This document shows positions 12,001 to 24,300 of a DNA stretch of 64,000 bases, one piece after another. This DNA comes from Varroa destructor (taxonomy: Eukaryota > Arthropoda > Arachnida > Mesostigmata > Varroidae): the NCBI RefSeq assembly GCF_002443255.2, contig NW_019211454.1, forward strand, positions 61,032,894 to 61,096,893, given 5' to 3'. The notes below the pieces were generated by a model that made no database searches, was not told the origin of the DNA, and was given only the letters and a program-made list of their open reading frames with translations. Positions within the stretch are counted from its first letter, which is position 1. Every line of letters starts with the position of its first letter. The position numbers were made by a program, and so were the translations under genes.

Positions 12001-13404
12001 CGTTGTAATTAAAATGAAGCTTATTTTGAACAGGGCTACGGCACAGGATCCACTGTGAACCAGTGTGTAAAAAGTTCAAGTGGGACCGTGCATGCGAACT
12101 AAATCATCGCCTATCACAAAATTGAACGTATTGTGATTCTTCATTTCGAAGTAGCTCCGCTAGCAAACCCCTATCGAAAGTTTCCCGTACAGGTTTCAGC
12201 CATTCGTCACTCACGCGGACTTCTACAATGAATCTGTAGATAGCGTCTGCATAGAGATTGGATATTTACATTTCTTTTAAATAGTTGCTCATAGATGGCG
12301 GAAAGCAACACGAAGCTTAGCGATTCCTAGTACTCGATTACTGTGGTATCTGTAAGGTGCATGAATAATATAGAGCAAGATACTGACAGCCAGTGGCAAG
12401 ATAACGAAAGACTTGTTCCCTATAAAAATGACGACCGGCAGATTAAGTGAATACCTAGATAAATACGAATCTGGCAAGATGGTAAGTGTTTTTTATTGTA
12501 AAAGAAAATAAACTCCTGAACCTTTTTAACTGGACACAACAACTCTGTGTACCCAAATGGGAAAGTGGTTAATTTTATGACTAATAAGCCTTCCTTTAAG
12601 CCGTGTTGGAAGAAGGTTAGCGCGACACCTCTCAGTCACAGAGTGAACAGTAGATCCGCCCAGCTCCGCCGACAAGGTCAACTCTGCATTGATTCTAACA
12701 AGTGGACGAATAAGTCAGACGGGATGTTTTGCTTACAAACAGGAGGTCGATACCTTTGTTTTGATACGATATCGTAAAGTAATTGCTTCTTAAGCGTTTA
12801 CAATTTGCGAGTGATTTAGCTTTTCGTCATTACCAATATTACTTAATATAATTAAAATAATAACAGTTCTTAAAAATGATTTTCAAGAGTCATTAATGTA
12901 CAAACTGGGCCAGGTTATCCAATAACCGCGGACCGAGCGTGAGCCGGTTACTTCGCTGGCGCGACGTCAGCAATTTTCGTAAACTGTTTACTATTTTACT
13001 CGCTTAGCTTTCCTCGAAAGTCCTTTTTAGTTCTTGTCGTGCCGTCTGGCCAAGCAAGATTCGAAGCGCTCGACGATGGCAGAAGTTTCACTCTAACCAC
13101 CGTCAAAGAGCTGTGGTCCCATCTTCTACAAAGAATGAAATCGTCGACCGTTAGCAATAACATTCATTTGAAAGAAGGACGACAGATACGGCAGCGGCGA
13201 TGCCGCCCAGCGCAGCGGGATGTAGAGCATGCGACTTGTTAATTTTTTGTCTAAGTCTCCGTTTCCCAATCGTTCATCGACTAACTGTATTGATCAATTA
13301 ATAACCGTTTTCTCCGTACATACGGTATCCTGTCTTCAGTGTATGAGCTTTTCTATACTCCTTTTGACTGATTCCCCGCGTTTACTTCTTCGTGTCCCTC
13401 TCAT
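9064..13404. other. Unassigned stretch
   Basis: No gene is supported. There is an (AATG)n-like run at 11026-11040, and a TATAAAA motif at 12422-12428 overlaps a short ATG-to-donor ORF. The rest has closed frames and mixed composition. Confidence 0.4.
12428..12480 (+). CDS. Very weak candidate first coding exon
   Basis: An ATG preceded by AAA opens a frame of about 18 codons (starting MTTGRLSEYL) that meets a GTAAGT donor at 12481. The frame is also open upstream to about 12373. The TATAAAA directly before the ATG could instead be a TATA box, which would put the ATG upstream of transcription. No partner exon was found, and so short an ORF is easily random. Confidence 0.15.
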
Positions 13405-13419
13405 CCCCCCCCCCCCCCC
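13405..13419. repeat. Poly-C run (15)
   Basis: Uninterrupted C homopolymer. Its length is prone to sequencing error, so frames crossing it should not be trusted. Confidence 0.95.
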
Positions 13420-13633
13420 ACGCACACAGCTGAACACTGAAGCTATTGACGCGTTCGAATTAAAGACGGATTCTGTCATCAGATCTTCGTGGCAGCTACG
13501 GTCAAAATTAACCATTTTGATTAGTTTGCTCAGGAGCTTAGCATGGCATCAACGTCCAAACGCAACGAGGCTTTAGCTTGCTTTTTTCTTCAGGTAGTGA
13601 AAGAGCGATAATCTCTTCTTCTGCTTGTATATC

Positions 13634-13648
13634 TATATATATATATAT
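13634..13648. repeat. Short (TA)n tract
   Basis: About seven TA copies. Confidence 0.8.
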
Positions 13649-14006
13649 GTATTAGTATAAAATGCATGGCTGATTCTGTCGTTTGATGCGGTCCACTAGC
13701 TGGCGATAATGTGGATCAGTATCGAACTTCACTGGACAAGTGATTCTGGAACTCATTGTCTATTCTGACATCTCGCTGCGTATAGCCACGAAAAACATAA
13801 CACGCACATACCCGATTCCCCCATTTCTTTTCTCGGATTTCTTCTATTGATCGAAAGAAGTACTGCCTCTACGACTCTAACAAATACTGGCTGCAGCGGT
13901 CGACGGTTCTGAAGCATTTGGTGACATCATCGATAAGCGATTCCCCAGTCTCATTAAAAATAGGACAAATTCAATCAACTGAAGCTTAAACGAAGAGAAA
14001 ATGCCC

Positions 14007-14009
<3 letters not shown>

Positions 14010-14043
<34 letters not shown>
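14010..14043. repeat. (TA)n microsatellite
   Basis: About 17 TA copies followed by a T-rich stretch. Confidence 0.96.
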
Positions 14044-14046
<3 letters not shown>

Positions 14047-17000
14047 ATTTTTTTCACATTGAATAAGTTATACTGATCGTGGAATATAAAGAAACTTTGG
14101 TTCAATAACTATATTTGTAACGAAACCACCCTTACCCTTCGTAATGATAAACTATAGTACCTTTATAAGCGAATTGTGTACGAACAAGTTACTCGACCAT
14201 TATTAATCAATTACCTGATATATATATATTTAAAATAAGAAAATATATTTAACGTAGTTATGTCGGTTTCACTAACTATACATTAGATGAGTAATGATGA
14301 AAGCCCCGATATGCACAAATGCGGCTATATATAGCCATGCTGCGCTTTGATATCTATTCTAGTAAAACATTACAGTTGCTTAACATCGGTGAGAAAGGAT
14401 CGCTGCTGCAACGTGGTAAGAATTGATACGTGCTTGTGCGTTTCACAATAACGTTACATTTGCCTGACCCCTTCGAATAACATGCCTCATTTTCAGATCA
14501 TTGCACCTTATTGTTATCCTAGGCGTGGTATTATTTGGCACACCTATTCGCTGGCTGGAGACTCGCATCTCTGAATGGTGCATTTGCACCTGTAATGGTA
14601 GTTCCAGCAAATGGCTATGGCCACTATCAGAATGCAAAGCCAGACAAGTTGCAGCTTGTACATCACAGAACAGGTCGCTTGCCTTTATTAGATTTTTCCT
14701 TCCTTCTTTGACCAAGTGCCTGAAGTTCGAAAATTACCCACTTGCTATAGATATGCAAGCAAACGGTGATATTAAATTTGTGTCCGCCGTTGCGTAAAGA
14801 AAAGCGTCGTTCGCAAAATGTCATCCATCGGCCTGTTACGCTAGGACCTGCTAGCGACCTATTCTTTCGTTAGCTACCCAACCGGTAGGCCATAATTGGC
14901 AGTATCAACAACAGCATTAAAACAGAGGCATAGGAATCTGTTGCCATGCTGCTGCTCTAAAGAAGCAGGTATCGAATGGCCGCAAAACATTACAATGTTA
15001 GGGGCTCTTTACAACTCCTTTCTAACAAGTCCTTTCGTTTTAGTCCACCATCGTCCCCGGGCACGTATATTCGGTACACATCATATATGCAACAGGATCT
15101 ACGTTACCGATCGTGTAATGTTTATTATGTGACAGTACGCTACTAGCTAATTAGCTTTTTTATTAATTAATTGATTGTTTTTGTTACGTATGAAACAATT
15201 GTGGCTCAAATGGCTTTATTCTTCGTTACGCATGTACATATGTCTTGTTAATCCTTGCCGTACAATGTCAATACCTCACCAGGAAGAAATTCGAAATCGT
15301 CATCTATATTCTGTTATAGGTAGACAAAGTATTCGAAATAAGTTACACGACCATATGCAGATACGTACGTAGATGTATGTAAACTTGCCTGAATAATAAG
15401 GATTATAATAATGTACACAACTATTACAATCAATCTTTTAGTGTCACAACGGTGGACGCCCTAAGCAATGAGATCGTCGACGCCACAGTTGAAGTTATTG
15501 AGACTTCATCATTTGGCGTTGGGTCGTCGTTGCGTTCACATTGGCACTTTGGGCACAAAGAGAACCGTGATAGGGAGCCGAGATCGTTGATCCCTGGCAG
15601 ATGTACATTTATTCAACTTTTCTAACCTCTGTGGCAAAATATCCATACAAACAATAACCTTGCTTTAATGACGTGCAGGTATGTGGCTACTTTGCTGGCC
15701 ATATTCAGCGCCTACCCATATAAATACAATCAGCTGAAAAATCAATTGTCTATTTCTTTATCTATACATTTCAGCGACATAAACGAAACATACTAAAGCG
15801 CCACTTGTACGATTCGAGTGCACATAACACATTCATATTTTGCCAGGTACAAAGATATACGTTTTTTTTTTTTTTCTCGTATCGACCTATATGTTAGACA
15901 TGAAGATGAAAAATACAACTATTAAATCGTATATATGTGTACTTCGTGCGAGGTTACAAACAACCTGGTACGCATGAGTCGTCGTGTTCCAGCGGACCAA
16001 TGCTGCTTCATCGAATCGTTATCACATTACTATTTGCCTTGTTGATATTGGTCCACTGCTGTCCATTTGACTGTCCTTTCTGTTGATCGTGCTAATGTTA
16101 GCTTCGTCCGATACCATGACGGGCAGGTCTATTGCACACGAACACGCGTTACCTATAACACAATGCACCCCCCCCCCCCCCCCCCTATACTTGCCTGATA
16201 GCAGCCCTTCGCTAACAGACGCAACGTCTATAGGTAGTCACAGACAGTTCGCATCACGGGACCAGCAGCACAGGCCCATGGTCGGCCATAGCCAAACAAA
16301 GGTACTACAAATCGAAAGCAACAGCCTAGTCAATCATGCTAGGTGTCGATCATGTTAATTGATAACGAATTATAAATTGATAACAGCAACTAGACGCAGT
16401 GATAATTTGCTAATGATCGTCCAAATTGATTGTTTATTTTCAGGCTCTTGTCATCGTTTATAGATTCTCGAGCGCTGTGCTTGAGGCCTAGATCCCGCTA
16501 TATGCTTTACCCCCCGTAGCCAATAGAGGCGGCCGTGGCGCCAAATGACAATTGATCAACGAGATGATCATGCAGGTAACAAAGGTGAAATATCCTTCCA
16601 CGCACACAGTAGCTGTCCTTTACTGTACTTTTTTTCTAATAATCTAAAACAACCCGATATTTAATTAGAACTGAAATATACTGCTTTTTCTAACTCAATT
16701 GGGCCGTAAGCACTCGTACTAACGAAACAATTAGAATGTCCTCCACATACATTGCCAAATTAATCAGAGGACTATTGCACAGCTTAGTATGGTCATTTTT
16801 TACTAACTAGATAAATCTAGAATTAGTCTGAAGTATCGCCATCGTAGTTATGATTTTTTTCGCAGGGCGGAAAACAAGGCCTATATAATAGCAACACCTC
16901 GGTTACAGTATGTACGTATGTGTTCGTCGTCTGTATTTGTTTATGTTTGTCTCTACCCCGGTACTCCATTTGAACGTGAATCCAAAGGCCGCTAGAGCTA

Positions 17001-19390
17001 CGCTGCCCGTCATAAAAATTTTAAATATGTAACTTTATATATATATATGAATAGAAGTAGGCAAGGTTTATTAATAATATGTGTACAACCTTATCCATGT
17101 CAGGCTCACAGCCTAGCTTAAAACGATATTCATACGACATCACTCATGTACCCATACCATGACGATTATGGGATACCAAGCGCCATATTATTTCAGGAGA
17201 GTTGCTGGTTACTATGACAGAAATTAGAATACTCGTTAGTGGGGTTAAACTTAACAGGCAGGTACATTTGATTTCAAATACAACTTCGCGTACGGTCGTC
17301 TGACGTGGCACCGTCGTGCACTCAGTAACTGGAAGTCGGCAGAGATATAGTCGTACGCCATACGGGGTCACGCCCGTATCGTTCAGCAATGAGCCATTAT
17401 TCCACCTGCGAGGCGGAGATCGTCAAAAACGATCAACATTTTTAGTGTACTCTAGTGACTGTTTGTCTTTTTGCCTGACTCAGAACGACGGATTGGCAGG
17501 GGCGCGGTCAGATTCAACAGCGTGCACACTTTCCGCTCGCTCATTTCAAGCTAAGCCAGACCCTCTATTTTTGTGCGGCTGCTTAAGTCTGATTAGGTTT
17601 GTTTCATTTGCAAGCAGGTCATACGATGGTTTTGTCGATTGCATATGCCTCTGAATGCCAATGCCCGTCCTCCCCTCGTCAGGCCCCTTGCCCCCGATGC
17701 AACTTGGCCGCTAGCAGCCTATTTTTTTATTTGTAGTATCACGGCTAACGTAAAATTATTCAGAATTATGCGATTCTAGAACACGACATGTCAACCACGA
17801 CCAGTATAATAATTTTTTTAACAAGTCACATTATCAATACGAGTTCCTTAAAATCTCAGACGTTTGTACGTACAGCTTTAGACATACATTTCAGCCTAGC
17901 TCTATGACTCTCACGTGTTGCATATATAATCGTCACTACTTTAAAACGCTGCCTGTTAGATAGAAGAAAAATTCTGCACAGCGAGAAAGATGTCTCGAGG
18001 TCAAGTAATTATAATCTGTTCATAATATGATCTTATTGTTTTATTCCATTATAGAATATCTAACGTTACTGAAAGCTGTTAATTGTCTATACCGTATGCC
18101 CGTACAAATAACTATTCAATGTAAACCCAGCCTTTTATTGACAACGAGGAGGACGTGTTTGCGCGTAAGCGATCAACAGTCACTCAACATACGACTATAA
18201 GAGCACTATTTTAACAAAAAATGTATAGCTTTTTCAAAGAAGCAAAGCTGTAGCATCTGCCGAGGGTTCCCACTTAGGATTTGTCAAACGAGGCACGATT
18301 AAGCGCTCAGTTATATTATGATATAGAAGACCGAGCTGGTGAGTTAAGCTCGCTTTACCTAATCGCGGTACACTACAAGCGGAACCTTCAATATGCCGTC
18401 ATAAAGTTCTTGCATAAATCTTATGTTGTTTTGGTGGCTCGGTCTGTTGGCTTGCATAGCAAATCATAGTATTCCTTACAGGAACTCGACGCGCACTACA
18501 CAGTGTATCAATAAAGTCGAGCCAACGTTAACATAATATAACACTAATATGCTGAATAGATTTAAGGTTTTTTCAGTTTTTGAACCCCAGTTCTACCCTG
18601 CCTATTTCCTGCTAACATCCCGTGGCCCACGATGCCCACTATCAATTTGAATATGAAAAGATCTAATGTGCTTAACCTTCCCCAGAAGGACGTCCCTTAA
18701 GCCTATCACGATGGACGTATCTTCGTCGTCGCCATAATAACACTCATCACTACCATCATCATCAACAACACTATAATCATCAACCTCGTTGTTATCATTC
18801 ATTGTATTGTTATTATATAGTACCGCTAGCTGGATTCTAGCTGGACCATGGTCCACGTCGGTTAACTACTCGTTGATAAGATCACCCTTGAAATCGTGTG
18901 CCTCTAGGGTAGGTTTGAGACGCTCTCAGCTTGGGCAGATTATGTATAGTCTAAGCGATTTGCTATTCGTACATTATATGGAAGGATAAGCCGTGAAAAA
19001 GCTTTTGCCACGCACACACATATATATATATATTGATGGAATATATAGAACGTGAACGAGGTAGGTGATACTGAATACTATTGCATGACTCAAAAGTTAT
19101 AATTTTGTCAAGCGGTTGAATAATGTTTTTCTTATAATGCGCATTTTCTGTATGTGATTGATGCAACGTATTGTTATCAACCATTTGTATATGAGTACAT
19201 TGACGGGTAACAAGTGAAGCAGGGTACAACTATAATCAACTTATTATTAGTACAGAGAGGGAACCAACAAAGTAGCTTGCTCGTTGGAGCACATCCTAAG
19301 CATAAATAGTGACAATCAGTAGGCACCACTCTCTGGCCACACCATTCCGGCCTAGCAGGACCTACTAACCCGCTCCGTCACTAATACGGC
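14044..19390. other. Unassigned stretch
   Basis: ORFs stay at or below about 112 codons, and none shows a domain or paired splice sites. Short TA tracts occur near 14219, 17037 and 19018, and a T run near 15861. It looks intergenic or intronic. Confidence 0.4.
16168..16185. repeat. Poly-C run (18)
   Basis: Uninterrupted C homopolymer, the longest in the window. Confidence 0.95.
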
Positions 19391-21390
19391 GATGATTAGG
19401 CCTGTAGAGAAATCGGACGAACTTTTGTCTTTCGTTCTGCCACTTTTGCTATTGCAATCGGGGGCAGATAGGTACTGTTCTCTCTCCCCGCAAGCACCCT
19501 CGCTCTTTCACCTCTCTTTCTCTGTAGCTTTGCTTGCCTTACCCGTATACGGCAGGAGGGCATAACAGCAGCTGTAGTTGCATAGCTACGCTGAATGAAA
19601 CATTTAGCCGATATTCCTGTTGGTGACGCCACTACCGCCGCGGCAACCTTGTCCTTAAAAGGGAAGCGCTGAATAATGTACCAGTCGCCCCCCACCCCAT
19701 CTCCCTTCTGCCCACCTAATGTTCGCTTCTTGCTTCTACTCGCTAGTAGGCACTAGAACTACTAGGCAACACCGACCAATGCTGTCGTCGCTACCGCAGC
19801 CCACGGCAGGAGCGCTTGCTTGTGGCCTACTCGGTCCGGCCCACCGTCACACCGCGCATGCGCCGCTGCCGCCGCACCGGCGCTTGTCGTTGCCTCAGTC
19901 GGTACGGTTGTCATACCAAACGTGGCGTACCGCCTTATTGCCGTGTACCTGCATAGAGGTTGTCCGCCTGTTATTGCAGCAGCAGCTGGCGGTCACCGTA
20001 TGCTAGATATACACTCTATAGTCGTGTTCGTGTGAACGGGGATAATGGACGAAGCCTTTGCTTTTGCTGTGCTGCTTCGCGATAGGTAGAGGTTGGCACA
20101 AAACCGACGGGTTCCTATCGCATTACATACGCAAAGCCATATATGCACACACATTTACGAACCTAGCACACGCATCCAGAACGCACGGAACATCTAACAA
20201 TATGGGTCAGCGCTAGGGGGGTTAGTGGCGCCGGTAGAGGACAGAAAAGTGGAGGAAGAGACCGCCCGCAAAGACAATGAAAGCGAATGAGACTAAGAGG
20301 ACTCCATGAGAGTGGTGGGCTGGCCAGATAGCCTCAGCGTGGTCATTGCTTCTCGCAGTACGGTTGGTTAGGGATTGTCAGTAGCCTATGGGATCTCGGA
20401 TAGGGTGTACATAGAAGGAGGGTTTAGAGATGATCTCCGGATGAATCGGCGAGGGGATTTTGGGGCAATACCCTCGGAGCGTGACCTGCTCACGTCGGCT
20501 CTGATTCGTTGTTAGAATCTTGGCCTATAACTTAAATTAGCCTACTATCATTTTATGGGATAGCTGTCTCCTGCCCCGGATGCACTACTCGATGAACCCA
20601 CGGCCTGAGAGGCCGCACCGTCCAGTTTGCCAAGGTCCCATGCCTTGTTCCCTGAAGCTTCAAGCAGAAGCTGCTGCCGCTACGACTGTTAATACCACCA
20701 TCGCCGTCGTCAGGTACGCTTATTGCCTAGTAGTTGTCTTGTCCATGTGCAGATTACTGTATCTGGAAGCAACCACCGCATCCAGCATCACTATACTGCT
20801 ATTTCAGCCGACGTAGTCTGCTTCAGTCATCTGGTGTCTCAGTTAGGCCCCGTTAACTTACCCCTCCAATAGGCGCAGGCTTGCTGGAGCCCGCTGGTGG
20901 ATCAGTGAGCATACGCCACCTCGGACCTGCAGACGCCCTATTAGCTCCGCTGCCGCTGCTACAGCTCGTCCGTCCTTAATGGAAGGTTCGGCCTCCACTT
21001 GGATGGCAAACTCCTGCGACGGTAAATGTCTGTGTCGCGGTCGCGTAGCCGCTGTTTGCGGCGACGGCAGCGCGAACGCATTGCAACCGACGACTGAGAA
21101 TGAAGCCCGAAGCAGATTTCGTTGCTGTCCAGTCATGGGGCATTCTTCTATAGCTGCACTCAACGACCTGCGCAGGTCACCTTTTATTGAACGTGTGCAG
21201 TGGGGGATACCTGTGCCCATTACAATGGTTATGGTATATGGCACGTAGCAGCACCGACCACAAGGCACTACTGACAATACGACTTCGGTTGTCGATTTCT
21301 GTTGGAAAGCACAGTACTAGCGCTCAATCCACTTCTACCAACATATCATCCGAATGGTGCCGCAGTGTGAATGAAGTCGTCGACTAAAAT
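19391..21390. promoter_or_regulatory. GC-rich island, possible regulatory or promoter region
   Basis: Two kilobases with raised G+C and many CpG and triplet motifs. ORFs are open on both strands (up to 139 codons on minus at 20858-21277), which suggests composition rather than coding. An NRF1-type palindrome at 19854 and CpG-dense sequence around it are promoter-like. I see no convincing TATA box, initiator or donor that would set a direction. Confidence 0.3.
19854..19863. promoter_or_regulatory. NRF1/Erect-wing type palindrome
   Basis: GCGCATGCGC is the full palindromic NRF1 core. In animals such sites usually sit near CpG-rich promoters, and the flanks here are CpG-rich. Confidence 0.4.
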
Positions 21391-24300
21391 TGCCACGATT
21401 TCGAGATCGAATGAGACAGCCTCACTCACAGCCGCGTAGCACTTCATATAAGCAACACCTGTCGAGCAAGTAAAAATTTTTAAAACAATTCAACATACTA
21501 TGTTCATTATGGATGTGACTAGAGTGTTGACCAATTATCGTATAGTAAAAATATGTACATTAGGTAATCGATCGACTGGACAACGTTTGACTGCCGTCCA
21601 CGACTACACAGTCATCTTATTATAGAGCGAGTCAACTTTTCGAATAATTAGCGACGTCACCCTCATTTCGTTGCAAAGTATTTTAACTTCGAGGAAACAT
21701 CGAGGTGTTCGTCAATTGAATTGAAGGCGTACAATATTTTGGTATACGTTGTTCACGGACGTAACTGTTTATGAGAATCTGATAAAGACTGCCGGGCATG
21801 TAATACGTACGAACGGTAAATTATATGCATCTCACAGGTAGTCAAATAGGGAAGCCAATATACGCTAAAACATCTGCTTATTTTAACTTGACTCCAGTTG
21901 CCTTCGAGTCAACGAGGTGTAGTGCTAACGCAATGAATTTCAGCCATGCACGGGCTTCTTATTATGAACCCTCTCAACGTTAGTTGCTATAATGGAAAAC
22001 TGTATGAACAAAGGCTTAGACTAAAGCGCATAGTTTTCATTACAGATTCAGGAAAAGGCGACTGATGAAACGCGAAACGGAAAAGGTCTTATTTAAGTGT
22101 GTGGGCAAGAGTACGAGGACCTGAAATACGTGATCGTGAAATGTGTTGCTTTTAGCACTGGAGCTTGTGGCTTCTATATAGGTGGCTTCCAAGGTAAAAA
22201 TACAACAGTATTGAAATATCAACAATTTCTAGGCACGTGCCCAGAAACCCGTACCTGTCATCAACGGTACGTAGACGAGATGTTTTCGAAGCACATAAGG
22301 TCACACCAAAGCTATTTACAAAATGCAAAAATAATGTATTTGTACGTTACAATACACTGTCTTCTATATTGTACTATGTGTATACTGGGCGCGCGATTAA
22401 AACAAAATCTTCTCCTATTTGCTATACGAGGCAAGCGGAGCTAATTCTTCTTCTATCACGATGTATCAATGGGAACCGATAAACTGAATTTTCGAAAAGA
22501 AGAAATAAATTAGCGATTTGTTGCAGGAAATCACTATTATGTGTGATACTAAAACCCATGTAATTGAAATACATAGAGTGACTCTTATCCAATTTTTCAT
22601 ATATACGAACCGACCTACCTACGTACACATCATAACTGGGGCTCCGGTAAGCACTTCTTGTCACGTAGTTCCCGCACGCAGCTCACTGTATTAGTTTTGG
22701 TGGTCACCGAAATCAAATTGCATACGACAGAGAATGCCATGAAAGGAGGTAAGCACTTTCTTTACTTTCCCATCTCATCGCGTTGAGAATTTTTACCTTA
22801 TAATACAAATAATTTATCCTCGGCCTAGTTATCAATTTACAGGCAGACTTTACCAAAAGCAAAAAGTGATATCGGAAGAAAGGTCGCGTACGACCTGTTG
22901 TATGCAGGGGATTCCCCCCCGAAATCATCGAGGCGTCAAGGTGTTTTTGGCATCGTAACAATGGCACAAACCAACCCTAAGATAGCCTAATTGACCCCTC
23001 CCACCACCCCGCCCTGTTACTGCAAACCAGTTTGCGGCGACACCCACTCAAGCGGCAACAGGACGGTAGAGCAAATCGTGTGTACTGGCTGTCTGAACAG
23101 TCGACTGTACTCGACCTCTATGGCCAAACATCCGCTTCAGCTCTCGAAACATCGCGGCAGCATGCGCAAGGCAGATACAACTGGTTCGACGCCCCGTCGA
23201 CGGTCCGGTGACCCCAGACAACAGAACGAACTCTCAACGTAGAGAGACTAATCCCGTCTACCTAGCCTTCGAGGTTTCAGCATCATCAGAAACGCACCAA
23301 CAAGTGATAGCAAAGTGGAAAAGGATATTATTGCGTGCACGCGTTCGAAACGGGAACCCGTGGTCCAACAAGACTCCGAACAAAACCTAACCAGTCTTAC
23401 CTCGAATGCGTGACGGTTTGTTGTATTGCACAAATGATGCTCGAGCATAATAAAGCTGGATTTCCTAAATGTACTTTGAACGCTGCAGATGTTGATACGT
23501 ATCGCAGAAGACTGAGTCGGTGTCTCGAAAAAAAAAAATGCAGTCAGTCGTTATGTTCCTATTCGTTCCGGTACTTGAATGTGGCGCCCAGCTGCGTTAG
23601 TTACGTACCGGGCCACAGAGGGCGCTACCGTGAACGCACCCAGTGAGGCAGTTCCTTCGATCAAACCATCATCATTCGTTACTGAAGACTGCAGTACATC
23701 ACGAATGAAGAGGCACAAATCAAAGTTTATTGCGGCGTCAAATTTGCTTATAAATGCAAAAAAAAAGCAATTGTAGTCTAGCGTCGATCAAAACAAGCGT
23801 CACATCACGGTGAGGTCCAGTTGGAACGTATTAACATTCACGCTGCGTTCTACCAAAAGTATCTTCTGGCAATACTCAGATTGATCAATAAATAAAGATA
23901 AACGGTCCGCCAAGTAAAGGCGTATAGAGTGATCTAGATTATGCGCTGGAATTCCCATAACTACTATGATAATAGAGAATCCATAATGGCTTTTATTATT
24001 CTGCTACACGCTACTTAATAATATTAGCCAACGCTAACGTGTACACTTAGCTTAACCTTTAGACGATTTCACCTTTCATTTCTGTTCCTTTTGTGGGCTA
24101 GAACTGCAAACACGTATGCTTCTTATTCCCTACGATTTTTGACATTGTCTTATTAAAATGTATTCTAAAATCTATTACTCTATGGTCAAACTAGCCCGAC
24201 CCACCTTCGAGCAGCCGTTAACACCACATTTAAGTACTATTTCTAATTCCAGTGTCTGCCGTTCTTCGTGATAATTTGGCCGCATAGTCTTGCGATATCT

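Noticed and set aside
14084..14104. TGGAATATAAAGAAACTTTGG resembles the miR-1 mature sequence
   Set aside because: The seed differs from the miR-1 seed and no complementary arm for a hairpin was found upstream or downstream.
17104..17123. CACAGCC-containing stretch similar to the miR-2 family
   Set aside because: Similarity stops after about ten bases and no opposite hairpin arm is present.
23182..23192. GGTTCGACGCC B-box-like match suggesting a tRNA
   Set aside because: No acceptor stem, anticodon arm or proper A-box could be placed around it.
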